Positions 1 through 10,381 of a DNA stretch of 64,000 bases are shown here, in pieces. Source of the stretch: Lampris incognitus (lineage: Eukaryota; Chordata; Actinopteri; Lampriformes; Lampridae); NCBI RefSeq assembly GCF_029633865.1, contig NC_079216.1, positions 16,962,505-17,026,504 of the forward strand, in the 5' to 3' direction. Each line of letters begins with the position of its first letter. The stretch's first letter is position 1. The position numbers and the translations under genes were made by a program. Under the pieces are notes generated by a model that saw only the letters and a list, made by a program, of their open reading frames with translations, was not told where the DNA came from and searched no databases.

Positions 1-95
1 TATCTCAAGTCTTGTTAGTCATTCTGATGATTCTAATTCTTGGTGATTTTAATATTCATCTGAATAAGGCTGCTGATCCTCTAAGTCCCTGAACC
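1..95 (+). mobile_element. LINE endonuclease fragment (L2/CR1-like)
   Basis: The first 95 bases read as the end of a LINE apurinic-type endonuclease motif (ILGDFNIHLNKAADPL in one frame). The GDFN block is typical of L2/CR1/Rex endonucleases. It stops where hAT-like sequence begins. L2-like 3' sequence resumes near 1,334, so this may be one LINE copy interrupted by later insertions. Only this short block supports the call. Confidence 0.5.
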
Positions 96-99
96 CCAA

Positions 100-1150
100 T
101 GAGCGGCCCGCGGGCCAGGTCCAGTCCACGAAAGCCAAATGTCTGGCCCACGCCGACCTATTGGCACTAACGCACCTATCATAACATGAAATAAAGTGCG
201 TGCTGCTCTACTCAATTTTGACCTCACTCAACACCATACACTTGACCTATACCGTAGAGCGCACGTACTAGATTTAAGACATACTCCGTGCTCTATACGG
301 TCCTTGACTTGAGAGCCACTCACCAGCAAAGTCACAGATAATCAATAACTGTCCTAAATCAAGAACATGGCCTGCGCGAAAAAGCAGAAAATCAACCAAG
401 AAAACCGTCAGTTCAAATCTAACTGGACTGTTCAGTTTTTTTATTTTACTGGACCATGCCAATGCCAAACCGATATGCTTGATATGGCTGCAGACAGTAG
501 CTCTCTGCAAAGCAGATAATCTCAAGGAGCACTTCAACACTATGCATGCTGCCAGTTTTAATGCCAACTACCCAACAAAATCAAATCACTGCAAACAAAA
601 AATAGCAAATATGATAACATAATACAAGCACTCTGTTTCTACTATCTGTAAATCAATATCTGCACAAGAGTGCAACAGCTGCATCATTGCATGTTTCAAG
701 GAACCTTGCTAAAGCTAAGAAGCCATTCGCTGATGCTGAGTTGATTAAAATGTATGCAACTGATATGGTTGGCGAAGTCATGATGAGAAAAACAAGAAAA
801 CAGTTGTGGAGCTATTAAAGCAGGTGCCACTGTCGGCTAACATAGCAACAAGAAGAGTAGAACTTTTAGCAGTGTTTTTCCAATCTACTTACCGATTTGA
901 AGAATACAAGCATTATCACTAGCCATAGACTCGTCTTGTGACCGAACCTACATGGGAATATCAATCTGTGTTCACAAGATTTTTTGATGGGAAGAGCTAC
1001 TTTGTTTGCTTCCTCTGCCTGGGTGCACAATGGGGGAACTCATCTTTAATGAATTAACACAGTTCTTTCAGAAGAATGGCTTGGCAAAATTGTATTCCAA
1101 ACCAACTATTTGCATACTTGACCCTTTACCAGCAAAAATTAAAGACTTCT
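100..1150 (+). pseudogene. Decayed BED-finger/hAT-like transposase-derived sequence
   Basis: Plus-strand fragments in several frames resemble the GTF2IRD2/SCAND3/ZBED5 group of hAT-derived proteins. A BED-like block lies near 370-560 (NRQFKSNWTVQFF, then a CLIC/LKEHFNTMHA-type zinc-binding segment). A block near 790-880 reads KTVVELLKQVPLSANIATRR. Several frameshifts and stops separate the blocks, so nothing functional is encoded. The minus-strand open frame at 274-567 is the antisense shadow of the BED block. The family assignment is by remembered pattern only. Confidence 0.55.
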
Positions 1151-1151
1151 A

Positions 1152-1333
1152 GGGTGCCCGGGTGGTGTGGTGGTCTATTCAGTTGCCTAACAACATGGGG
1201 ATTGGTGGTTCGAATTCCCGTGTTACCTCCGGCTTGATCAGGCGTCCCTACAGATACAACTGGCCGTGTCTGTGGGTGGGAAGCCGGATGTGGGTATGTG
1301 TCCTGGTCGCTGCACTAGCGCCTCCTCTGCTGC
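1152..1333 (+). repeat. tRNA-derived SINE family A, truncated copy 1
   Basis: This is the 5' part of a SINE present eight times in the window. It has a tRNA-like head with an A-box-like segment and a B box (GGTTCGAAT), followed by a conserved non-tRNA body (ACCTCCGGCTTGATCAGGCG, later CTGCACTAGCGCCTCCTCTG). The copy ends abruptly inside the body and joins LINE sequence. Confidence 0.75.
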
Positions 1334-2235
1334 CGTCAGACAATCAAAGTCTGCTGAGTCCTATAAATCCAAACTTAAAACTCTTCTTTTTGCCTGAACC
1401 TACAATTAGTTGCCTTTAAATGAAGTATTTCCCGCCCTGTCCTGCATGGCGGTTTGGTTTCTGTCTCAGTGAATTTACCAAGCACTGTTGTGCCGAGATT
1501 ACAGAGTATAGATTATTGACTATTGCAATCTGTTCTCTTCTCTTTCTGAATGATGTCTTCTTCTTTCTCTTCTCCTGTGTATGTGAATGGTGTGATGTGA
1601 GTCTCCTGTGTCTACGTGTAGACTGTCCTCCTCCCAGGTCTCCATGGTGATGGTGGTTGCCGCCGGGACACACTTTGGCATCCTCCACATCACATTTTTT
1701 TAAATATCTTATAAATCCATATCCTGTTTCAATGTTATATTCTTCACTCACTCTGATGTGTTTTTTCTTGTCTCTCCTCCTGCATATGTGAATGGTGTAA
1801 TGCGAGTCTCTCCTGTGTGCATTGTCATCTGTCCTCCTGTCAGGTCTACATGGTGATGGTGGTTGTGTGGCTCAGGTCCTAAGCTGTTCTGGTGGCATCT
1901 GGACAGTACTTGGCATCCTCCTCATCATATTCTTCATATATCTTAGAATTCCATCATAATTCTGTTATCCTCTTTCAATCTTTCAATGTTGTATTCTGTC
2001 AATTGTATACACACAAAACATCCATTGCACATCTGTCCATCTTAGGAGACAGAGCCCTCCTCTGTTGCTCTCCCTGAGGTTTCTTCCCATTTTTTCTCCG
2101 TTAACAGCTTTTTTAGGGAGTTGTTCCTTAACCAATGCCAGGGTCTAAGGACAGGACGTTGTATTGCTGTAAAGCCCACTGAGGCAAGTTTGTAATTTGT
2201 GATAATGGGCTATAAGAATAAAACTGACTTGACTT
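1334..2235 (+). mobile_element. LINE L2-like 3' end and tail
   Basis: The segment starts with the C-terminal end of an L2-type reverse transcriptase ORF (SLLSPINPNLKLFF-like, matching the usual SFKSKLKTLLF ending). A long untranslated region follows. It ends in the tail 'gggctataagaataaaactgacttgactt' class, of which similar tails occur near 3,335, 8,645 and, reversed, 40,500. No intact coding sequence remains. Small open frames here (for example 1,420-1,650) are not gene-like. Confidence 0.55.
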
Positions 2236-2236
2236 C

Positions 2237-3050
2237 ATGGTAAAGGTATTCCCTGATCGCAGTGGCCTATTTCAGCAGGATAATGTACCATGTCACACTG
2301 CACACATTGCTCAGGAATGGTTGAGTAACACGATGAATTGTTCAATTTGTTGCCCTGGCCTCCAAATTCTCCAGATCTCAATCCAATTGAGCTCCTGTGG
2401 GATGTGCTGCACTGAAAAGTCCGATCCACAGCAGCTCCACCTTGCAACTTACAGGAATTTTAAGAACATGCCGCTTATGTTTTGGTGCCAGATACCACAG
2501 GACACCTTAAGGGGTGTTGTAGAGTTCATGGCTCGGTGGGTCAGCACTGTCCCCCCCCCCCCGTTTTCTCCCTAATTGTATCCGGCTAATTTCCCTCTCT
2601 TCCAAGCTGTCCCAGTCACTGCTCCACCCCCTCTGCTGATCCACAGGCCACATGTCTCCTTTGATACAGATGGAGTCGCTTTTTTCACCTGACAGTGAGG
2701 AGTTTTGCCAGGGGGACGTAGCACGTGGGAAGATCACGCTATTCTCCCCAGTTCCCCCTCCCCCCTGAACAGGCGCCCCAACCAACCAGAGGAGGTGCTA
2801 GTGCAGCAACCAGGACACATACCCACGTCCGGCTTCCCACCCACAGATACAGCCAATTGTGTCTGTAGGAACGCCCAACCAAGCCGGAGGTAACACAAGG
2901 ATCGAACTGGCGATCCCCGTGTTGGTAGGCAACGGAATAAATCGCTACGCTACCCAGACACCCAGGGTCAGCGCTGTTTTGACGGCACATGGAAGACCAA
3001 CCACATGTTGGGAAGGTGGTCATAATGTTTTGGCACATCAGTGTATTTAT
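2237..3050 (+). pseudogene. Tc1/mariner C-terminal fragment, split by a SINE
   Basis: The plus strand encodes the last third of a Tc1-type transposase: GLFQQDNVPCHTAHIAQEWL carries the second catalytic Asp region, followed by a frameshifted SPDLNPIE-like block. After the SINE insertion (2,551-2,963) the element resumes and ends with the 3' terminus (TCATAATGTTTTGGCACATC) near 3,050. The first catalytic Asp and the N-terminus are absent. Confidence 0.7.
2551..2963 (-). repeat. SINE family A, copy 2 (with target-site duplication)
   Basis: A nearly full-length copy in minus orientation: the tRNA-like head is at the right end (near 2,900-2,960) and the tail, a C-run on the plus strand, at the left. 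It is flanked by GGGTCAGCACTGT (2,538-2,550) and GGGTCAGCGCTGT (2,964-2,976). This is a 13-bp target-site duplication with one mismatch, direct evidence of retroposition into the older Tc1 fragment. Confidence 0.85.
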
Positions 3051-3051
3051 A

Positions 3052-4313
3052 TACAGTGCCCTGAAAAAGCGTTTGTCCTTTCCTGATTTCCTCTATTTTT
3101 GCAAATTTGTCACACTGAATGGTTTCAGATCTTCATACAAAATGTAATATGAGACAAGGAGTACCCCAAGTAAACACAATAGTTCTTAAATGATAATTTC
3201 CTTTATAGAAGGAAAAAAGTTATCCAACACCAATATCACCCATGTGGAAAAGTATTTGGGCCACTCTTTGCAGAATTGCTGTAACTCAGTGTCTTTGGAA
3301 GGTTTTTGAACATGAACTGCTCGTTTAAGGTCCATTCGGCTATACAAATAAAATTGACTTGACTTGTACAGCATCTTGATGGGTTTCAAGTCAGGACTTT
3401 GTGTAGGCCACTCTAAAACCTCAATTTTGTTTCTTTTGAACCATTCTGAGATGGATTTACTCGCTTTGCATAATCTAATTACACTTCAGCTTCAGATCAG
3501 ACTGATGACCGGACATTCTCCTTCAGAATTTTCTGGTAGCGAACAGAATTCATGGTTCCTTCAATGATGGCAAGTCTTCCATGCTGTGAGGCAGCAAAGC
3601 ATCCTCACACCATCACACTACCACCACCATGCTTGACTGTTGGTATGATGTTCTTGTGAAAATCGTGTGTTTGATATGTCCTCCAAAAAGTTCCACTTTG
3701 GACTCATCTGTAAACAGAACATTATACCAAAAGACTTGGCTGTCATCAATGTGCTTTTTTGCAAAATATTTGTCTTAGTCGGCCATGGTTTGTGCCTTGT
3801 AACGCTCCTATGAATTCCATTTTTACCCAGTCTTTTTCTAACAGTTGAATCATGAACGATGATGACCTTAGCTAACGCTAGAGAGGTCTGCCGTTCTCTA
3901 GATGTTGTTCTGGGTTTTTTGTGATTTCCTGGATGAGTCTTTGCTGCGTTCATGCAGGAATCTTGGTAGGCCAGCCAACTCCTGGGAAGATTCACCCTTT
4001 TCCAACTTTTCTCCATTTGGACAAAATGGCTCTCACTCTGGTTCACTGGAGTCCAAGAGCCTTAGAAATGGCTTTGTAACCATTTCCAGACTGATATATC
4101 TCGAAAACCGTTTTTTTTTTAATCTCTTTCGGAATTTCTCTTGATCGCGCCATAGTACGCTGTTTGTTGAGACCTTGTACCCTACTTCAGAATTATGGTA
4201 AGGTTCTATATAAATCCTATTTTGCTGTTTTACTTGGGTTCTTTTGTCTTTTGTATGAAGAGCCGAAACCATTCAGTGTGATAAATATGCAAAAATAGAG
4301 GAAATCAGGTAGG
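3052..4313 (-). mobile_element. Tc1/mariner element, decayed transposase
   Basis: The inner terminal inverted repeats are visible: the block at about 3,083-3,128 is the near-exact reverse complement of about 4,265-4,312. The outer right terminus is lost. Minus-strand frames at 3,618-4,272 resemble a Tc1 transposase (KTHPGNHKKPRTTSRERQTS, SKRLGKNGIHRS-like helix, LQMSPKWNFLEDISNTRFSQ), with stops between them. The catalytic core is frameshifted. Non-functional. Confidence 0.7.
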
Positions 4314-4620
4314 GGGAAAATGTAGATAATATAAATATCCTCACCTTTTGGTGTCTGCAGAATCAGTTGCCATTTTGTTGCCTAGAGGCTTCAGTTTATC
4401 CTCGACATCTGACCTGACTCTGTCAGATGACCCCTGGGCATTCTCTGGGTTGATCTGAGGCATAGTCAGAGGTGGGAAATGGCACCAGAATCATTCCAAT
4501 CAATCTATCAGTCACTTATATAATCATTAGTATTGCTTACCTGTGGACCCGACAGGAAGATCGGCATATCTTCCTTTCCTGCTTCAAATAGTCTCCTCTT
4601 CTCAGTCCCTGTGAATTAAA
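4314..4620. other. Unassigned spacer
   Basis: No coding, RNA or repeat signature was recognised between the two Tc1 copies. Confidence 0.4.
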
Positions 4621-6217
4621 TACAAACCCCAATTCCAATGAAGTTGGGACATTGTGTAAAACGGGAATAAAAACAGAATACAATGATTTGCAAATCCTTT
4701 TCAACCTATATTCAATTGAATACACTACAAAGACAAGCTAGTTAATATTCAAACTGATAAAACTTTATTGATTTTTGCAAATATTCACTCATTTTGAATT
4801 TGATGCCTGTAACACATTCCAAAGAAGCTGGGACAGCGGCAACAAAAGACTGGGTAAGTTGAGAAATGCTCAAAAAACACCTGTTTGGAACATTCCACAG
4901 GTGAACAGGTTAATTGGAAACAGGTGAGTGTCATGATTGGGTATAAAAGGAGCATCCCCGAAAGGCTCAGTCATTCACAAGCAAGGATGGGGCGAGGTTC
5001 ACCATTTCGTGAACAACTGCGTGAGCAAATAGTCCAACAGTTTAAGAACAACGTTTCTCAACAATTGCAAGGAATTTAGGGATTTCATCATCTACAGTCC
5101 ATAATATCATCAAAAGATTCAGAGAAATCTCTGCACGTAAGCGGCAAGGCCAAAAACCAACATTGAATGACCGTGACCTTCGATCCCTCAGGCGGCACTG
5201 TATTAAAAACCGACATCATTCTGTAAAGGATATTACCACGTGGGCTCAGGAACACTTCGGAAAACCATTGTCAGTTAACACAGTTCATCGCTACATCTAC
5301 AAGTGCAAGTTAAAACTCTACCATGCAAAGCGAAAGCCATATATCAACAACACCCAGAAACGCCGCCGGCTTCTCTGGGTCCAAGCTCATCTCAGATGGA
5401 CTGACGCAAAGTGGAAAACTGTGCTGTGGTCTGACGAGTCCACATTTCAAATTGTTTTTGGAAATCATGGACGTCGTGTCCTCCAGGCTAAAGAGGAAAA
5501 GGACCATCCAGATTGTTATCAGTGCAAAATTCAAAAGCCAGCGTCTGTGATGGTATGGGGGGCGGTGTTAGTGCCCATGGCATGGGTAACTTGCACATCT
5601 GTGAAAGCACCATTAATGCTGAAAGGTACATACAGGTTTTGGAGCAACATATGCTGCCATCCAAGCGACGTCTTTTTCAGGGACGTCCCTGCTTATTTCA
5701 GCAAGACAATGCCAAGCCACATTCTGCACGTGTTACAACAGCGTGGCTTCATAGTAAAAGAGTGCAGGTACTAGACTGGCCTGCCTGCAGTCCAGACCCG
5801 TCTCCCATTGAAAATGTGTGGCGCATTATGAAGTGCAAAATACGACAACGGAGACCCCAGACTGTTGAGCAACTGAAGTCGTATATCAAGCAAGAATGGG
5901 AAAGAATTTCACCTACAAAGCTTCAACAATTAAGTTTCTTCAGTTCCCAAATGCTTATTGAGTGTCGTTAAAAGGAAAGGTGATGTACCACAGTGGTGTG
6001 AACATGCCCCTGACCCAGCTTTTTTGGAATGTGTTGCAGGCATCAAATTCAAAATGACTGAATATTTCCAAAAAAACAAAGTTTATCAGTTTGAACATTA
6101 AATATCTCGTCTTTGTAGTGTATTGAATATAGGTCGAAAAGGATTTGCAAATCACTGTATTCTGTTTTTATTTACGTTTTACACAACGTCCCAACTTCAT
6201 TGGAATTGGGGTTTGTA
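4621..6217 (+). mobile_element. Tc1/mariner element with long terminal inverted repeats
   Basis: Both ends are intact: the left begins TACAAACCCCAATTCCAATG and the right ends with its reverse complement, finishing GGGGTTTGTA. The inverted repeats extend over about 200 bp (to near 4,835 on the left and from near 6,010 on the right). TA is at each extremity, as expected for Tc1/mariner target duplication. The transposase inside is broken (see 4,987-5,971). Confidence 0.85.
4987..5971 (+). pseudogene. Tc1-like DD34E transposase pseudogene
   Basis: The reading starts at ATG 4,987 (MGRGSPFREQLREQIVQQFK), a helix-turn-helix N-terminus. It shifts frame near 5,070-5,165 and again near 5,560. The catalytic triad is still readable: WSDESTFQ (first Asp), LFQQDNAKPHSA (second Asp) and DPSPIENVWR (Glu). 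The C-terminus ends at a stop near 5,970. Frame breaks mean no full transposase can be made. It lies inside the inverted repeats of the 4,621-6,217 element, on the same strand. Confidence 0.85.
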
Positions 6218-6424
6218 TTAATAAATGTGAAATAATAGCTGTTTACAACAGCACTGTTTTGAAAACAAAACTTCACAATGGGCTTCAGTCATTAAAAATC
6301 AAAAAAAGAAAAAGGGCCTTGTGCAAAATTCTGCCAACTTTCTCAGAACAGAATATCAAAATGTCCACTCTAAATAAGCAATATGCTGACTGAACGAACA
6401 TTTCTATTAAAGAGCTATATTTCA

Positions 6425-6886
6425 TGGGCGTTTGGGTGGTGTGGCAGTCTATTCCATTGCCTACCAACATGGGGATCGGTAGTTCGAGTTCCCGTGCTAA
6501 CTTCGGCTTGTTCAGACGTCCCTATAGACACAACTGGCTGTGTCTGCAGGTGGTAAGCCGGATGTGGTTGCGTGTCCTGGTTGCTGTGCTAGCGCCTCCT
6601 CTGGTCGGTTGGAGCGCCTGTTCGGGGGGGAGGGGGAACTGGGGGGAATAGTGTGATCCTCCCACGTACTACGTACGTCCCCCTGGTGAAACTCCTCACT
6701 GTCAGGTGAAAAGAAGAGGCTGGTGACTCCACATGTATCAGAGTAGACATGTGGTAGTCTGCAGCCCTCCCTGGATTGGCAGAGGGGGTGGAGCAGCAAC
6801 CGGGATGGCTCAGAAGAGTGGGGTAATTGGCCGGATACAGTTTGGGAGAAGAAAGAAAAAAAGGGGGGGGGGGTTTAAAAAAAAGG
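6425..6886 (+). repeat. SINE family A, copy 3 (full length, with TSD)
   Basis: A complete copy with tRNA-like head (about 6,425-6,500, B box near 6,480), body, and an A/G-rich tail with a G-run at 6,860-6,872. It is flanked by GAGCTATATTTCA (from 6,412) and GAGCTATAATTCA (from 6,887), a slightly diverged target-site duplication. Confidence 0.85.
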
Positions 6887-6929
6887 GAGCTATAATTCAA
6901 TCAAGCAAATTTTTATGAATCTAACACTA

Positions 6930-7912
6930 GAACAACCAGGATTTTACTCCTACCTAAAACAACCATGGGCGGTCAAAATGACCTGCGGTTTTTAAACTCT
7001 ACATTCTGTCAAGACAAATACCCAATTGAGATATTAATGCACTGCATGTGTTATTATGTCTGTTAGGAAACGACTGACACCTAAATTAACATTTTAACAA
7101 CTACAATATTATTTTTAAACATTTTAAACTTCAGAGAGACATGGTCGAACTTGAATAGCAAAATAGAAAAAGTGAAAATATTACCTGAACAACAAAACAG
7201 AAAACACATATTGCGAATCTAACAAACGTAACAAGGCCTATAAAACGTGAAATGTAAAAAAAGAACTTAAAACAGATATTGAAACAGTCCCAAACAACGA
7301 CCAGAACTTAAAACCGTGGCAGTTTTTAAACTCTATATTCTGTCAAGATAAATACCCAATTGAAATAGTAACACATTACATATGTTAGTATGTCTGTTAA
7401 GAAACTAACTCACACCAAAAATTAAGATTTTAACAACTTTTAATACTATTTTTCAAACAATTGAAAATGGCCGCTGTCCAACGCCTGTAAATACTGCAAC
7501 GCCTCGGTTATAGCCATGGTGTGTCTGAAACGGCGTCTGTAACCAGACATGTTGGCAATAATCATAAATCAAATTTAGACTATTTCGCTGCACTGGAGAA
7601 CGCTAGTGTTTTTCTAGGACAGAGCAATGAACTTCGCCAAGGAAATGATGCAACCAACACACGTCATAAATAGTGACATGACACGCACGATCATGCACAC
7701 GTTACGAGCGGCCATTTTGACCGGTCATGGTAGTTTTAGATAGATCTTATAACTTTTTTCTTTTTTGTGCAACTGATCTAAAACTCATTTTAAATGCGAA
7801 TATATGCAATTTTAGGAGATTTCAGGGAGCGGCAGGTCTGTATCTTTTTTTTAAACTAAGTTACTAAACTTTGAAAATCCAAAACAGTAATAACGACCCT
7901 CTTGGTCGTTCT
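6930..7912. mobile_element. PiggyBac-like non-autonomous element (MITE)
   Basis: The left end reads CACTAGAACAACC and the right end is the reverse complement of ACTAGAACGACC. These are short inverted termini of the CNCTAGAACGACC type seen in piggyBac elements. A TTAA is present at the right border (7,907 region) and the left border is CTAA. No transposase is encoded over about 980 bp. A partial second copy of its right end is at 15,600-15,745. The superfamily is inferred from the termini only. Confidence 0.55.
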
Positions 7913-8004
7913 AGTTTAAAGTTGCAAAAATAAGAGGTTGAATGTAAACATCATACAAGAAAAGATTTTCACTTGACGTGTTGATTTAAGTTTTAAGATG
8001 ACAT

Positions 8005-8890
8005 GTTATGACATGTGGACAGATGGCATGGACTCGCGTTTGCAGTGGCCTCACCCAGTATCGATTATGCAGTGTCTTTGTCCACATCTACAGCCAAGTT
8101 TGTGTCATTGTGTCAAGTTTTTATTTTGATCATCAATTACGCTTGGCTGGGAGAGCTGGTGGTGGATCGGCTGAGAGACCTTGGTCTGCTGCATCCTGTG
8201 GGCCCAAGGAGGAGGCACCAAGGGCGGTCTGACAGGATGTGGAAGCGGGGCAAGCTAAGCTAACTGCTAGCCCACAGCCCTGCCTGAGAGTAAACACCGA
8301 GATGGTCTAGCGGGGGCCTCCCCTAGCATCAACTGTGCAGTGTTTTTGTCTGCGTATGCGTTTGTGTCGTCATGTGGAGTGCGGGGGGAAGTGAGTCAAA
8401 GGTGTCTGGCTGGGGAGCTAGCATTGGATCGGTCGAGGGAGCCTGGTCTGCTGCATTCCGTGGGCCCAAGGACCACGGCCCTGCCTGGAGCTACACTTGA
8501 AGAGGAAACACCAGGGTGGTCTTACAAGATGCGGAAGCGGGGCAGGCTAAGCTAACTGCTATCCCATGCAGACCGGCAGTTCTGACAGTCATCCTGGCTG
8601 GCATTTGTTCTCTGGACAGTGGAGTTTTTGGACTGTGTAATTTGTGATATTGGGCTATACAAATAAAATTCACTTGATTTGTTGCTGGCTGTTTGTGCTT
8701 CTTCTTCTCTTTTTTTTTGGTGCTTGTTCTCTTTGTTTTTGTATGTTTTTGGTGGTGTTGTTTTTGGATATGTGTTTTTGTCTTGTGTTGCACTGCTGTG
8801 GGAAACGGAATTTTGCTTCTTCTGTGTATGTAGTACATAAGATGAAATGACAAATAAATTGCTCGACTGTTCCTGATTCCTGATTAATCA
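8005..8890 (+). repeat. Unclassified GC-rich repeat family D, copy 1 (two half-units)
   Basis: Two related half-units each contain the motif GCTAAGCTAACTGCTAGCCC or a near variant (about 8,250-8,275 and 8,545-8,565). The LINE-like tail 'gggctatacaaataaaatt' and a T/G-rich end follow. The same unit occurs at 37,390-37,865 (plus) and, inverted and doubled, at 40,862-41,640. No long coding frame is conserved between copies, so the small open frames here are not considered genes. Confidence 0.6.
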
Positions 8891-9084
8891 AGATTTAGTC
8901 TTGTTAACTAGGGCCTATTTCAAGGAACAGGGTCTGGCTGAACGCATTACCAACCAGATAATGAGAGAAACAGACAAGAGTTTTCTTTTCTGAAAAAGCA
9001 ATTGCTATTCTGGGTGGCAAGAAAAGTGAACGTACTACTCTAAAAATCTTACTTTTCCCACACCCATATTTCCACAATTCCACA

Positions 9085-9475
9085 ACCCAGCCACTGGGGA
9101 TGGAAAGGCTGGTGCATTCTTAGTGCCGGTCCGAAGCCCGGATAAATGGGGAGGGTTGCGTCAGGGAGGGCCTCCAGTGTAAAACCTTTACCAAATCAAA
9201 CATGTGGATCACAAATCAGATTTCCATACAAGATCGGTTGAGGCCCAGGTTACCAACAACCACTACTGTTATTCTTGGCCAGCAGAGTGCTGGTGGAAAC
9301 TATGCTAATGTTGGGCAAGGGAGAAGGAGAAGGGGAAGGCATGTCCCAAGGCAGCAGGAGAGGAAGAAGGGTAGGAATGTGGAGTTCAGAGTCGGAACTT
9401 TGAACATTGGCACTATGACTAGTAAAGAGTGCTGGCTGATATGATGGCGAGAAGGAAGGTAGAAAAACTGATAGA
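9085..9475 (+). mobile_element. RTE-type LINE, 5' fragment
   Basis: The plus strand encodes RNVEFRVGTLNIGTMTSK, the start of the endonuclease domain of RTE LINEs (often annotated as craniofacial-development-protein-2-like). It is preceded by the usual Arg/Gly-rich leader. The sequence loses homology after about 9,475. A 3' fragment of the same family is at 10,985-12,150. Confidence 0.7.
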
Positions 9476-10381
9476 TGTGCCAGCACATCTATCAGCACTA
9501 ACAGATATCAATAATACTGTCAATGTTGGTTCTTTGGCAAACCCAAATCAAAAGGACCCGTTATAATTATTAGCTGCGACTTTGTTTATCCTGCTATGCT
9601 AACACCACAGAGTACCAAGACCATCCTGCTATGTTTAAAAAAAAAAACTTTACATGGTTTTTAACCTGTAGAGGTCAGCAAACTCACTAAAATGGTCAAG
9701 GATTTAGTTACTCTTTAATATAAATTTACAAATCTTTGATATTTCAGATATAACGAGTCAAACATGGCTTGAAGAGAGTGATTAATTTTTTTGTTAATAC
9801 CCATGCTGAAAAGTTTCTAGATGATGTTGAAATCTGCAACACAATAAGCTCAGAGAGAAAAAGGCAGATTACGTTCGACAGGATTTAGTCAGCACCAATC
9901 AAAACACTATGCATGTTTTTTTTCCATTAGGCCAAACGAATTAACATTATGCAATAGGGAACAATGGAAAGAGAATTTTTACTTAAGAATTTTTCTCGAT
10001 CGTTTTGGATGACCCGGTCCTGAGCACAGAGAGATTTAGTTGGCTAGAACCAATTAAAACCAAATGCGTGATTCATTGTTCAATATTTAACCACTTTCCT
10101 CTTTTCAAACTTGCTGCATCAGATTATCAAAAATCTCTGGGTCAGATTAAGACCTAAATGACCGACATGTAAATGAATTTAGATATCCCCAGCTGTGGTT
10201 CTATTGAGAAGGAAAACGTTACTTCATCTTTGATGGGACTATAGAAAAATAGGCGAAGGTTTCAGGATATCAATTTAATACTTGCTGCAAAATGTAACTT
10301 GTCAGCAGCTGTTAGTAGTCAGAGTACTAGTATTTCTGTTTTCTCAGTGAACCCTAACTCCGGACAGTTGCATTTGTTTAC
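9476..10381. other. Intronic/unassigned AT-rich stretch
   Basis: Follows the last recognisable tdrd12 exon on the minus strand, so it is probably tdrd12 intron. No further tdrd12 exon or repeat could be supported by eye. Confidence 0.4.
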
